This document shows, piece by piece, positions 1 to 8,906 of a DNA stretch of 60,600 nucleotides. The stretch lies in assembly GCA_016872675.1 (NCBI GenBank), contig VGZG01000012.1:1-60600 (forward strand). Reading direction: 5' to 3'. The first letter of the stretch is position 1. Each line of letters begins with the position of its first letter. The position numbers were made by a program, and so were the translations under genes. The notes under the pieces are model-generated. The model saw nothing but the letters and a program-made list of their open reading frames with translations, was not told where the DNA came from and searched no databases. The DNA is from Planctomycetota bacterium. GTDB lineage: Bacteria > Planctomycetota > UBA1135 > UBA2386.

Positions 1-2099
1 AGCGCGCCGTGCAAGCCGGTGCTCCATAGCGCTGCGCCACCGGCCTGGGCCAACGCGCCGAGGCGCGTTGGTCCGTCGGCGGCGGCGGCCGACGCCAGGC
101 ATGACGCCGGCCGGCAAGCCGCCAGCAGGCGCGCGGCGTTGGCGTTGGCGCGGCCGTGGTGGGGCAGCACCAGCGCGTCGCACGGCCCGGCGAGACCCTG
201 CGCGAGCGCGGCGGCGACGCCGAGTTCCTGCGCGTCGCCGGTCAGCAGCACGCGGGTCGCGCCGACGTCGGCGCGCACCCAGAGGCTCTGGTCGTTGTCC
301 GGCGCGCCAGCCGGCAACGCTGGCGCGGCGACGACGAGACCCGGCCAGGGCGCGACGAGCGCGCCGGGCGGCACGGCGGCCACCCGGGCGCCGTGCGCCG
401 CGAGCTGCCGCGCCAACGGGCTGTCGACGAGCTGCTGCGGCAGCAGCGCGCGGTCGACGCGCACGCGTTCGAGCAGCAGCGGCACGGCGTTGTGGTGGTC
501 GGCGTCGGCGTGGGAGACAACGAGCAGGTCGAGGCGTCGGCGCACCAGCGCCTCGGCGAGCTGCGCGGCGGCGCGGCCGGGCACCTGCACGCTGCCGCAA
601 TCGACGGCGATGCGGCGACCGGCGGCGTCGCCAAGCAGGCAGGCCTGGCCGTGGCCGACCGCGGCGAGCAGCAGGAACGGTTCCGTCGCCTCCGCGCGCG
701 GCAGGAAGTGCGGCGCCGCCAGCAGTGCTGCCGCCGCGGCGACGCCGCGCCGGTCGGGCGCTTGGCGCAGCATGGCCAGCGCGCCAAGTGCGGCGACGGC
801 CAGCGCCCATGGCGCTGGCGCGCACAAGGCCGGCAACGGCGTCCACGGCAGCGCGTCGGCGGCGTGCACAGCGGCGAGGTAGGCGTTGGCGGCGGCAGCC
901 AGCGCTGGCGCCGTCGCTGCGGCGGCAGCCGGCGCGCACAGCCCGACCAGCGCGAGTCCGAGCCCGCCGAGCAGCAGCACGGCGATGAGCGGCGCCAACA
1001 GCGGCGTCAGCGCCACGGTCCACGGCGCCAGTTGGCCGAAGAACCACAAGGTCAGCGGCGCCGTCAGCAGCGTCGCCCACGCCGAAGCCGCGAGCGGCGC
1101 CCACACCCAGCGGCGCAGCGCGCCGGCGTCCCGCGGCGGGTGGCCGGCGAGCAGCAGTCCGCCGACGGCGGCGTAGCTGAGCAGGAAGCTGGCGCCGAAC
1201 AGCGCGTCGGGCGCGACGAAGGCCGTCACCAGCGCTGGCGCCAGCAGCACGGCGGTGGCGCCGAATGGCCGGCCGAGGTGCACGGCCCACGCGGCGAGCG
1301 CGTAGCCGAACACGGCGCGCAGCACCGGCGGTTCGCCGCCCGTTATCAGCGCATAAGCGAGCAGCAGCACGAGCAGCGCGGCGGTGCGGCGGCCGCTGGC
1401 GAGGATGCGGCGGCGGCCGCGCGGCCCGCCGAGTCCGAACAGCAGCGCCAGCATCGCCGCGTGCGCGCCGCTGACGGCGAGCAGGTGGCTGAGGCCGGTG
1501 CCGCGGTGGGCGGACTGCGTCGCCGCCGACGGCCGCGTGTCGCGGCCGAGCACGAGGCCAGCGACCAACGGGCCGGCTTCGCCCGGCAGCAGCTGCAGCA
1601 GCTGCGCTTCGAGCGCGCGGCGCGCCGCCGCACACAGTCGCGGCAGCGACGCGGGGCCGGGCACGACGCGGGCCGTCGCCGCGACGCCGCGCAGCGTTGC
1701 CGGCGCCCCCGGCGCGATCGGCGCCGTGGCGTGGCCGAGCAGTTCGACCGTGTCGCCGGGCAGCGCCGCAAGGTCTTCGTCCAGCGCGATGCGCAGGCCG
1801 CCGCAGTGCAGCAGCGCGCCGCCGAGCGACGGCGTGCGCACGACGCGGTCGACGCGCCCGTGCACGCGCACGAGCCCCGGCGGCGGCGGCGGCGGGTCGC
1901 TCGCTGGCGGCGCCGCGGCGGCGAGGAACGCCGGCAGCGCCACCAGCGCGGCGCGGCGCGTCGCCGTCGTCGCCGCAGCGCCGACGAGGCCGCCAAGCGC
2001 CGCGACCAGCGCGCCAGCGGCGAAGTGCCACGCGCCGGCGCCGGCGGCGGCGCAGGCCCACAGGCTGCAGGCGACAAGCGGCCACGATGACGGAACCAT
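1..2099 (-). CDS. comEC: ComEC/Rec2-family DNA uptake channel (3' end outside window)
   Basis: Inner-membrane channel that carries single-stranded DNA into the cytoplasm during natural transformation. Reading the minus strand from the ATG at 2099 gives 699 open codons that run off the left edge, so the C-terminus is missing. Residues 1-65 are hydrophobic. An OB-like region lies near 75-150. The hallmark competence motif SHLLAVSGAH is at about 204-213, followed by many membrane helices (about 235-450). From about 475 a metallo-beta-lactamase-like domain begins, with VGHGQA and the metal-ligand motif SHADADHHN at about 528-536, and LPHHG further on. This three-part order is typical of full-length ComEC. 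It is divergent from coaD with a 45-base gap. No other competence gene is in the window. Family assignment is firm; active DNA uptake is an inference. Confidence 0.93.
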   Translation of the reverse strand, partial: MVPSSWPLVACSLWACAAAGAGAWHFAAGALVAALGGLVGAAATTATRRAALVALPAFLAAAAPPASDPPPPPPGLVRVHGRVDRVVRTPSLGGALLHCGGLRIALDEDLAALPGDTVELLGHATAPIAPGAPATLRGVAATARVVPGPASLPRLCAAARRALEAQLLQLLPGEAGPLVAGLVLGRDTRPSAATQSAHRGTGLSHLLAVSGAHAAMLALLFGLGGPRGRRRILASGRRTAALLVLLLAYALITGGEPPVLRAVFGYALAAWAVHLGRPFGATAVLLAPALVTAFVAPDALFGASFLLSYAAVGGLLLAGHPPRDAGALRRWVWAPLAASAWATLLTAPLTLWFFGQLAPWTVALTPLLAPLIAVLLLGGLGLALVGLCAPAAAAATAPALAAAANAYLAAVHAADALPWTPLPALCAPAPWALAVAALGALAMLRQAPDRRGVAAAAALLAAPHFLPRAEATEPFLLLAAVGHGQACLLGDAAGRRIAVDCGSVQVPGRAAAQLAEALVRRRLDLLVVSHADADHHNAVPLLLERVRVDRALLPQQLVDSPLARQLAAHGARVAAVPPGALVAPWPGLVVAAPALPAGAPDNDQSLWVRADVGATRVLLTGDAQELGVAAALAQGLAGPCDALVLPHHGRANANAARLLAACRPASCLASAAAADGPTRLGALAQAGGAALWSTGLHGA

Positions 2100-2144
2100 C
2101 ACTGCGTCCGTGCCTCGCCGCAGGCGGAGGTTACAGTCCCGCGC

Positions 2145-2639
2145 ATGGTCTCCGCCCTCTACCCCGGCAGCTTCGATCCGGTGACGCGCGGCCACCTCGA
2201 CCTCGTCGAGCGGGCCCTGCCGCTGTTCGATCGACTGACCGTCGCGGTCGGGGTCAACACCAGCAAGCAGGCGACGTTCTCGCCCGAAGAGCGCGTGGCG
2301 ATGCTGCGCGACGTCCTGCCCAAGGATGCGCGTGTCACGGTGACGACGTTCTCCGGCCTCGTCGTCGACTTCTGCCGCGCTCAGGGCATCGGCGCCATCC
2401 TCCGCGGCGTCCGCACCGTTTCGGACTTCGAGTACGAGTACCAGATGGCGCTGACCAACCGGCACCTCGCGTCCGGCATCGAGACGGTATTCGTCATGCC
2501 GAGCGTTCAGTACAGCTACGTCTCGTCGTCGTTGATCCGCGAGATCGTTCGCAATGGCGGCGACGTCAGTTCCTTCTTGCCACCGGCAGTCGAGCGCGCG
2601 CTGCGCGACCGGCTGCGGCCGCGCACCCAGCACCCATGA
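2145..2639 (+). CDS. coaD: Phosphopantetheine adenylyltransferase
   Basis: Catalyses the fourth step of coenzyme A synthesis, joining ATP and 4'-phosphopantetheine to give dephospho-CoA. The 164-residue protein is the usual length. It starts with the nucleotidyltransferase signature YPGSFDPVTRGHLDL (residues 6-20, containing the T/HxGH-type site). It also has the LRGVRTVSDFEYE segment and the conserved C-terminal SSSLIREI, all standard for bacterial CoaD. The ATG at 2145 gives the expected N-terminus. The stop overlaps the start of ridA (ATGA), so the two are probably co-translated. Cytoplasmic. Confidence 0.97.
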   Translation: MVSALYPGSFDPVTRGHLDLVERALPLFDRLTVAVGVNTSKQATFSPEERVAMLRDVLPKDARVTVTTFSGLVVDFCRAQGIGAILRGVRTVSDFEYEYQMALTNRHLASGIETVFVMPSVQYSYVSSSLIREIVRNGGDVSSFLPPAVERALRDRLRPRTQHP

Positions 2640-3016
2640 AGCTCGCTCCCGTCTCGTCCGCTTCCGCGCCGGCCGCCATCGGCCCGTACAGTCAGGCCGT
2701 CCAGGTCGGCAACCTGCTGTTCTGCTCCGGTCAGATCGCGCTCGACCCCAAGACCATGCAGATGGTCGGGGTGACCGCCGCCGAGCAAGCCGACCAGGTG
2801 CTGAAGAACCTCGCCGAGGTGCTCAAAGCCGGCGGCGCGTCGCTCGCGCACGTCGCCCGCACGACGATCTTCCTCGTGTCGATGGCCGACTTCGCCGCCG
2901 TCAACGAGGTCTACGGCCGTCACTTCGGCGGCCACAAGCCGGCGCGCGCCACCGTCGCGGTCAAGGAACTGCCCAAGGGCGGGCTCGTCGAGATCGACTG
3001 CATCGCTTGCCTGTGA
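2636..3016 (+). CDS. ridA: RidA family reactive enamine/imine deaminase
   Basis: 126-residue YjgF/YER057c/UK114 protein. RidA hydrolyses reactive 2-aminoacrylate-type enamines and imines released by PLP enzymes such as threonine dehydratase. Visible family features are IGPYSQAV near residue 17, FCSGQIALDP near 31-40, and the C-terminal block with VKELPKGGLVEIDCIA, which includes the conserved acidic residue that positions the catalytic water. The ATG at 2636 overlaps the coaD stop by four bases and gives the standard length. Pairing with coaD may be only positional. Confidence 0.93.
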   Translation: MKLAPVSSASAPAAIGPYSQAVQVGNLLFCSGQIALDPKTMQMVGVTAAEQADQVLKNLAEVLKAGGASLAHVARTTIFLVSMADFAAVNEVYGRHFGGHKPARATVAVKELPKGGLVEIDCIACL

Positions 3017-3134
3017 GCCGCGCCTTCCTCGCCGCGCCGGCGGGCGTCGACCTCTTGCCGATGGCGGCGCCAGCGGCCGTAGTGCTCGCCAAGAGCGCCT
3101 ACACGGCGCTGTTGTTGTGCCGGCGCGCGGTCGG

Positions 3135-3146
3135 CGCGGCGCCGCG
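3135..3146. terminator. GC palindrome at convergent gene ends (ridA / TlpA-like)
   Basis: A perfect 12-base palindrome, CGCGGCGCCGCG, lies just beyond the stop of the minus-strand gene ending at 3152 and downstream of ridA. There is no T-tract. It may act as a bidirectional terminator or RNA-stabilising hairpin, but short GC palindromes are common by chance at this base composition. Confidence 0.25.
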
Positions 3147-3151
3147 GCCTC

Positions 3152-4267
3152 TCACTTCGCCTTGACGGCGTCGTCGATTGCATTGCGAAGGTCGGAACGG
3201 GCGTCGTCGGTGCCCGCGTGCTGGCCGAGCGCTCCGACCTTGCCGGCGGCGTCGACGACGTGCACCGTCGGGCCCTCGACGAACCAGCGCAACGCCGCGT
3301 CGGTCTGCACGCCTTTGCCGTCGGCGAGGTGCGCGGCGTCGAAACCCAAGCCGGCGATGGCTGCCTTGGTGGCGGCGACGTCGCGGTCGAGGGCGATGGC
3401 GACGACCGCGACTGCATCGCCGTGCGCCGTGCGCACGGCCTTGAGTTCGGCGACCAGCGCCGGCAGGTCGCGATCGCCGAGCGACCAGAACACCAGCACG
3501 ACTGCCTTGCCCTTCAGCGCGTCCAGCGCGAGCGGCTCGCCGGCGAGCGTCTTGCCGCGCACGTCGATCGCGGCGTCGCCGGGCTGCAGGTGCGAGGCGC
3601 GCAGGCGATCCTTGGCGACGCTGCCCCAGTAGGTCGCGGGCAGGTCCTTCGCGAGCTTCTCGAGTTCTTCGAACGCGGCGTTCTCGGGCAGGTCCTCGCG
3701 ATCGCGCAGCGCGTCGGCCTGGTGCCAGCGCACGAACGAGCGCTGCTCGTCGTCGCCGGCTGCCGTCAGCGCCTGCGCGAAGATCTCCTCGCCGGCCGGA
3801 ATTTCCTGCAGCACCGTCATCAGCATGCGCGCCATCGCCAGCCGGTCGGGCAGCGGCGCGTCCTTGCCGCGCGCCGCCGCGACCCATTCGTCGCGGAGCG
3901 GCTTGAGGCCGAGGTGCTGCGCCATCGTCGCGGCGGTGGCGAGCAGCAGCGCCGGCGCCTGCTTGCTGTCGATGCCATGCAGCGCCTTGATCGCGGCGTC
4001 GCGGTTACGGCGCGCGAGCAGCAGATCGGCGAGCATCAGCCGGCCGTTCCAGCGGTCGTCGCCCGCGGCGACGTCGGCGACGAACGCGCGCAGTTCGTCG
4101 GTGTGGCGGGCCAACAGCGCGTCGCGGCGCTCGCCAGCGCTACCGCCGCCGCTGGCGTCGAGCGCCTGCGACTCCTTGACGAAGCGCTGCTGCAGTTCGG
4201 TGAGGGTCCTCTGGGCGGGGAGGGCGGCGAGCAGCGAAACCAGCGACAACGTGGCGGCGCGGATCAT
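3152..4267 (-). CDS. Exported TlpA-like thioredoxin-fold protein lacking CxxC
   Basis: 371 residues. The N-terminus (MIRAATLSLVSLLAALPAQ) reads as a signal peptide, so the protein is probably periplasmic. Residues 25-225 are helical and tetratricopeptide-like in character. Residues 231-371 match the TlpA/AhpC-TSA thioredoxin fold (KGKAVVLVFWSLGDRD, then VVAIALDRD and the cis-Pro segment GPTVHVVD). The usual WCxxC active site is replaced by WSLGDRD, so no redox cysteine pair is present. It probably binds or scaffolds rather than catalysing disulfide exchange (inference). A second in-frame ATG lies at 4279; I prefer 4267 because it begins directly at the signal peptide. Convergent with ridA and divergent from the ABC gene. 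Confidence 0.75.
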   Translation of the reverse strand: MIRAATLSLVSLLAALPAQRTLTELQQRFVKESQALDASGGGSAGERRDALLARHTDELRAFVADVAAGDDRWNGRLMLADLLLARRNRDAAIKALHGIDSKQAPALLLATAATMAQHLGLKPLRDEWVAAARGKDAPLPDRLAMARMLMTVLQEIPAGEEIFAQALTAAGDDEQRSFVRWHQADALRDREDLPENAAFEELEKLAKDLPATYWGSVAKDRLRASHLQPGDAAIDVRGKTLAGEPLALDALKGKAVVLVFWSLGDRDLPALVAELKAVRTAHGDAVAVVAIALDRDVAATKAAIAGLGFDAAHLADGKGVQTDAALRWFVEGPTVHVVDAAGKVGALGQHAGTDDARSDLRNAIDDAVKAK

Positions 4268-4350
4268 GTGGCCGAGCATAGCGCCGAACGCGGAGGCGAG
4301 GTTGCAGCCATGAGCTTGCGTCGGCGCGGCGGATGCCGTGCGATAGGGCG

Positions 4351-5700
4351 ATGGCGCCAGCGCTGCAAGCCCGCGATCTCGTCGTCCGCTCCCCGATGGG
4401 CGCGGCGATCGCCGTGCCCGCGCTCGACGTGCCGCGCGGCGGGGCGGTGGCGCTGGTGGGGCCGTCCGGCTGCGGCAAATCGACCGTGCTGGCGGCGGCC
4501 CTGGGCCTGCTTCGCCGACCCGGCTGGTCGGTCGCCGGCAGCGTCGCCGCGGACGGCGAGGACCTGCTTGCGGCGTCGCCGCAATGGCGGCGTCGCTGGT
4601 TGGCGAACCGCGTTGCCGTATTGCCGCAGGATCCCCACGCTGCGTTCGATCCACTGGTGCCGCTCGGCCGCCAACTCGTCGACTTGACCGGCCAGTCGCG
4701 CGAGGAGTGCGTGCGTATGCTCGGATGGCTTGGCGTCGTCGCGCCCGGCGACGTCGCCGGCCGGCTGTCGGCGCAGGTGTCGGGCGGGCAAGCGCAGCGG
4801 GCGCTGTTGGCGGTCGCGTTCTTGCGCCGGCCAGCGCTGTGCGTCGTCGACGAGCCGAGCGCGCATCTCGACGAAGCGACGCTCGCTGAAGTCGAGGCGC
4901 GACTCACCGTGCTGCAGCGCGACGGCTGCGGGTTGTTGTTGGCGACGCACGACCTGCGCTTTGCGCGCGCGCTGCAGGCCACGCCGCTGCGCTGCGTCGA
5001 CGGCGTGTTTGCGGCATGCGCCGAGGAGGCGGCGGCCTGGCCGGCACGCGAATCGAACACGTCGCCCGGCGCGCCCGTGCTGGCCGCGCGCGGACTCGCC
5101 GTCGGCGCGCCTGGCGCTCATGTGATCCAGGGTTGCGACCTGCAGGTGCGCGGTGGCGAAGTGGTCGCCTTCGTCGGCCCGTCTGGCTGCGGCAAGACGA
5201 CGCTGTTGCGCGCGCTCGCCGGCCAGATCACGCCGGCCGCCGGCGCGGTGGAGCGGCCGCGCCGCCGGACGGCGGTGCAGCTCGTCGCCCAGGATGCATC
5301 CGGCTCGCTGACGCCCAGCGCGCGGGTCCGCCGGCTCGTCGCCGAGGCCTGCGCACCGGGCTTCGACGTCGTTGCCGCCGCCGCCGCGCTTGGTCTGCCG
5401 GCGGCGGCGCTTGATCGCGCCCGCGAGGCATTGTCGAGCGGCGAGCGCCGCCGCGCCGCGTTGCTGCGCGCGCTCGCCGTGCAGCCCGATGTGCTGCTAC
5501 TCGACGAGCCGACGGCTTCGCTCGATCGCGCAACGGCCGTCAGCGTGGTCGAAGCGGCGCTACAGTTGCGGCGCGAGCGCGGGACTGCCATCGTTCTCGC
5601 CACGCACGACCTTGAACTCGCGGTAGCCGTCGCCGATCGCGTGCTCGTGCTCCGCGGAGGCCAGCTATGCCAGTTCGTCCCGTCTTCGTCGCCGCGCTGA
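4351..5700 (+). CDS. Tandem-domain ABC transporter ATPase (oligopeptide/nickel-type)
   Basis: 449 residues holding two ATP-binding cassettes, like YejF/GsiA-type fused DppD-DppF ATPases. Cassette 1: Walker A GPSGCGKS at 37-44, signature VSGGQAQ at 143-149, Walker B CVVDEP near 164-169, H-loop ATHD near 199. Cassette 2: Walker A GPSGCGKT at 276-283, signature LSSGERR at 361-367, Walker B VLLLDEP at 381-387. It would drive import of peptides or similar solutes, but no permease genes are adjacent. The only peptide-type binding protein in the window is 50 kb away (55315). An upstream in-frame ATG at 4333 is possible; 4351 is preceded by an AGGG-like site. Its last 34 bases overlap the next gene. 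Confidence 0.88.
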   Translation: MAPALQARDLVVRSPMGAAIAVPALDVPRGGAVALVGPSGCGKSTVLAAALGLLRRPGWSVAGSVAADGEDLLAASPQWRRRWLANRVAVLPQDPHAAFDPLVPLGRQLVDLTGQSREECVRMLGWLGVVAPGDVAGRLSAQVSGGQAQRALLAVAFLRRPALCVVDEPSAHLDEATLAEVEARLTVLQRDGCGLLLATHDLRFARALQATPLRCVDGVFAACAEEAAAWPARESNTSPGAPVLAARGLAVGAPGAHVIQGCDLQVRGGEVVAFVGPSGCGKTTLLRALAGQITPAAGAVERPRRRTAVQLVAQDASGSLTPSARVRRLVAEACAPGFDVVAAAAALGLPAAALDRAREALSSGERRRAALLRALAVQPDVLLLDEPTASLDRATAVSVVEAALQLRRERGTAIVLATHDLELAVAVADRVLVLRGGQLCQFVPSSSPR

Positions 5701-6905
5701 TCGCCGCCGCCGCCGACGCGCAAGCGCCGGCGTCCGCGTCGGCGACGTCGCCGTGTCCTGCCGTCGCGTTGCTGTACGAGCACGTCGACGCCGCCGGCGA
5801 ACGGCTGCCGCGAGACGTCGCCGACGTGCTGGCGGCGGTGCGCTTTGCGCGCGGCAAGGCGGCGGCGCCCAAGGCGCAGGCGAGCCTGCACGTCGACGAT
5901 GCCTGCACGTGCCTCAGCGTGGCGGCGCGCGACCCAGCGCAGCTGGCGGCGTTCGTCGCCGCGTGCGACGACCTGTCGGGCAGCGACGACGAGTTGGCGC
6001 TGGCCGCCGCCGCCGCCGCGCTGCAGGCCGACGACGAACGGCACCTGTTTCCGGGCGGCGCGCATGCTGCTGCCGCGCGCGCAGCGCTGTGGCCGTCGGC
6101 GCCGCAGCGGGCCGGAGCCGAGGCGCTGGCGGCACTGACGCCCGCCTCGTTGCGTGCGCTGGCGACGGTCGCGCGTCGCACGGCCGCGACCGGCAATGGC
6201 GCGATCGACGCGGCGCTGGCGTACGCCCTCGCCACGCGGCAGCGCCTCGACCTGCCGATGGCTATCAATCTGGCGGGACCGGCTCCGGGCGCCGGCGACG
6301 AACTGGTGAGCGAACTGCATCCGCGCGTCGACCAGCCGTTCGTGGCGCTCGCCTTCGCGGTGCCCGCCGACCTCGATCGCGCGGCGCTGGCGGTCGCGTT
6401 AGCCATCGCGCGCGAACGCGCCGCCGCCCTCTGGCCGCTGCGCGGCAGCGAACTGCGCGCGCGCACACCGTACGTCGCGTGGTCGTGGTTGCACGATGAG
6501 CGCGTCGTCACGGTCCACCGGCGCGGCTTCGCGCCGATCGCGGTGCGGCCGGGCGAGCGTTGCGCCGACGCTGCGGCCGAATGCGAAGCGACCGTCGCCG
6601 AAGTGCGCGCGCTGCTCGCCGAGTTGCAGCGGCCGTTCGCGGCGGGGGAGATGGTCGCAGGCCGCGACCGCGCCGCGGCGGAACTCGGCCTGCGCCTCGC
6701 GCTCGACGTCGCCGATCCGGCCAGCGCAGCGCTGGCGTTGCGGCAGCAGATGGTGCGATACCGCCATGGCATCGACGCCGCCGCGCTTGCCGCGGTTGAC
6801 GCCGCGGCCGCGACCGCCGCCCTTCAGCGCGTGCTCGCTGCGCCGCGCCAATGGCACGCCTTGCTGCCTTCGCCGTCGCCGGCCAAGGGCTGGCGGCCGC
6901 GGTGA
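5667..6905 (+). CDS. Secreted protein, possibly a degenerate M16 (insulinase-like) peptidase
   Basis: 412 residues, with a hydrophobic export signal ending near AAAADAQ. The pattern is that of an M16 half: an early segment, a loop like FPGGAHAAAARAALW followed by LAALTPASLRALATVARR (the usual receiver of the M16 linker), and a closing AALQRVLAAPRQWHALLPSP. The metal-binding HxxEH is not visible, so this would be a non-catalytic M16-like subunit or a diverged family. The start codon lies inside the ABC ATPase gene (34-base overlap), which suggests co-expression. Family assignment rests only on layout and is tentative; it should be read as a secreted protein of unknown function otherwise. Confidence 0.6.
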   Translation: MPVRPVFVAALIAAAADAQAPASASATSPCPAVALLYEHVDAAGERLPRDVADVLAAVRFARGKAAAPKAQASLHVDDACTCLSVAARDPAQLAAFVAACDDLSGSDDELALAAAAAALQADDERHLFPGGAHAAAARAALWPSAPQRAGAEALAALTPASLRALATVARRTAATGNGAIDAALAYALATRQRLDLPMAINLAGPAPGAGDELVSELHPRVDQPFVALAFAVPADLDRAALAVALAIARERAAALWPLRGSELRARTPYVAWSWLHDERVVTVHRRGFAPIAVRPGERCADAAAECEATVAEVRALLAELQRPFAAGEMVAGRDRAAAELGLRLALDVADPASAALALRQQMVRYRHGIDAAALAAVDAAAATAALQRVLAAPRQWHALLPSPSPAKGWRPR

Positions 6906-6983
6906 AGTTGCCGAGTCCGAACGACCGATGAGCCGTCGACGGCGCGGCGCATCGTCTGGCGTCGGCGTCCCAGGACGAACCGC

Positions 6984-8828
6984 ATGGGCTTCATCAACGT
7001 CGCCGAGCGCACGATCAACGCCAAGCTCGTCTACTACGGCGTTGGCCTCGGCGGCAAGACGACCAGCCTGCAGCAGGTGCACGGCATCCTGTGCCCGCGC
7101 AACGAAGTCCAGCTGGTGTCGATCAACACCGAGGAGGAATCGACGCTGCTGTTCGACTTCCTGCCGATCAATCTCGGCCAGGTTGGCGGCTTCAAGATCC
7201 GCATCCAGGGCTTCACCGTTCCGGGTCAGCCGAAGTACCGGCAGATGCGCAAGTACGTGCTGCAGGGCGCCGACGCGGTGGTGTTCGTCGTCGACAGCCA
7301 GCGCAGCCGCATGCAGGAGAACCTCGAGTCGCTGCAGAGCATGCGCGACAACCTGCGCACCAGCAGCGGCACCTCCGAGGACATCCCGATCATCGTCCAG
7401 TACAACAAGCGGGACCTGCCTGACGTGATGGGCGAGGAGGAGCTGAACCGCTCCTTCTGCTTCCGCGACGACATCGCGACCTTCCCGTCGGTTGCCACGG
7501 AGGGCCAGGGCGTGTTCGAGGCGTTCGTCGAGGCGGCGTCGCTGCTCGTCGAGCGCAAGGTGACGCTGTACGGGCTCGGCCGCGGCAAGGCTGAACCGCG
7601 CGAGGTCGCCAATGGCGTGCGCCAGAAGCTGTGGACGATCTGCGACGACGTCCGTCGCGCCCGTGCCGTGGTGCCGGCTGCGGACCTGCCGCAGACGCGC
7701 CTTGCGTTCGCCGATGGCGCCGGGATCGACGGCGACGACGTCGCACCGATCGAGCTGCTCGCCACAAAGCAACGCCGGTTGGCGGCGCCGCCGCCTGCGC
7801 AGGAGGGCGCAGACGAGCCGCTCGGCTTGTCGTACGAACTGCGCGACTCGTCCGCCGCGCTGTCGTCGGCGAAACCGCGCGCGCTCGAAGTGCTGAGCGA
7901 CGACGATCTGCAGATCGACTTCGCCGCTGGCCTGACGGCCAACGTCGAAGCCGTCGCCGACGTGGCGCCGCTGGCCCCGACCGTGCGGCTCGACGACGGC
8001 GACCCGAGGTTGGTCCACAATTTGGCGCAGTCGAACCTCGAACTGGCCAAGCGCTACGGCGAGCTCGACGAGAAGCGGCTGCTGCTCGACCACAAGGTGC
8101 AGGAACTCGTCGAGGCCGCGCAGCAGACGGCGCACGATCTCAACCGGCCGCTCAGCGCCATGCGCCTGATGCTGTCGACGATCGACAAGGGCTACCTGGG
8201 CCAGGTCAGCGACCCGGTGCGCCAGGCGGTGCAGACCGGCCTGCAGGCCGTGCACCAGATGGAGCGTCTGGTCCACGACCTGCTCGACAGTTCGCGCCTC
8301 GACCACGATGGCGTGCAGCTGCAGTTCACCGAGTGCGACCTGACGCTGCTCCTTGCCGACGTGCTGCGCACGCTGCGCTTCGAGCTGCAGGAGAAGGGGG
8401 TGCAGCTGCGCGTCGATCCGCTGCCGGTCGTTCGCGCCGACGGTTGGGCGCTTAGCAAGGTGTTCCTGAACCTGCTCAGCAACGCCATCGCGTATGCCAA
8501 GCCGGGCGAGGCGCCTTGGGTGCACATCTACGCCGAGGAGGGCGCGGATGAATGGCGTGTCGCCGTCGCCGACCGCGGCATCGGCGTGCCCGCCGCCGAC
8601 CACCCGCGGTTGTTCCGTCGCTTCGAACGCGGCAGCAACACTGCCGGCACCAGCGGCACCGGCCTCGGCCTGCACATCGTCAAGGAACTGGTGCTGGGCC
8701 ACGGCGGCGACGTGACGTTCGCGTCCGTGGTCGGCGAGGGCGCGACCTTCGTGGTGCACCTGCCGAAGCGCCCGGTGCAGGCGCCGCACTCGCCGACCAG
8801 CGCGGTGGCGGTCCGCTACGATCGCTGA
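6984..8828 (+). CDS. MglA-like small GTPase fused to a histidine kinase
   Basis: 614 residues in one uninterrupted frame. Residues 1-200 are an MglA-family Ras-like GTPase: P-loop GVGLGGKT (19-26), the MglA-typical LLFDFLP and TVPGQPKY blocks (56-85), and the base-recognition motif NKRD (141-144). Residues 200-345 form a variable linker. A predicted coiled coil (about 350-380) leads into a HisKA-like helix with candidate phospho-acceptor His384 in AHDLNRPLSAM. The HATPase domain follows: N-box LLSNAIAYA near 497-505, G1 ADRGIGV near 529-535, G2 GTGLGLHIV at 558-566. No membrane segment and no receiver domain are present, so it is probably cytosolic, sensing or producing a GTP-linked polarity or motility signal. 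No separate MglB or response regulator is adjacent. See findings. Confidence 0.92.
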   Translation: MGFINVAERTINAKLVYYGVGLGGKTTSLQQVHGILCPRNEVQLVSINTEEESTLLFDFLPINLGQVGGFKIRIQGFTVPGQPKYRQMRKYVLQGADAVVFVVDSQRSRMQENLESLQSMRDNLRTSSGTSEDIPIIVQYNKRDLPDVMGEEELNRSFCFRDDIATFPSVATEGQGVFEAFVEAASLLVERKVTLYGLGRGKAEPREVANGVRQKLWTICDDVRRARAVVPAADLPQTRLAFADGAGIDGDDVAPIELLATKQRRLAAPPPAQEGADEPLGLSYELRDSSAALSSAKPRALEVLSDDDLQIDFAAGLTANVEAVADVAPLAPTVRLDDGDPRLVHNLAQSNLELAKRYGELDEKRLLLDHKVQELVEAAQQTAHDLNRPLSAMRLMLSTIDKGYLGQVSDPVRQAVQTGLQAVHQMERLVHDLLDSSRLDHDGVQLQFTECDLTLLLADVLRTLRFELQEKGVQLRVDPLPVVRADGWALSKVFLNLLSNAIAYAKPGEAPWVHIYAEEGADEWRVAVADRGIGVPAADHPRLFRRFERGSNTAGTSGTGLGLHIVKELVLGHGGDVTFASVVGEGATFVVHLPKRPVQAPHSPTSAVAVRYDR

Positions 8829-8906
8829 GCGAGGAACCGCGTCGGCTCGCTGCGCCGCCCGCAAAGACCAGCGGCCGCCGGGCGAGAACCCGACGGCCGC
8901 GGCGTG

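Noticed and set aside
156-2090. Long plus-strand open frame of 644 codons
   Set aside because: It lies opposite comEC, whose minus-strand reading gives clear conserved motifs. The plus reading is Arg/Gln-rich, typical of an antisense shadow in GC-rich DNA.
6399-8864. 821-codon minus-strand frame opposite the GTPase-kinase gene
   Set aside because: The plus-strand protein has intact GTPase and kinase motifs; the minus reading is a shadow.
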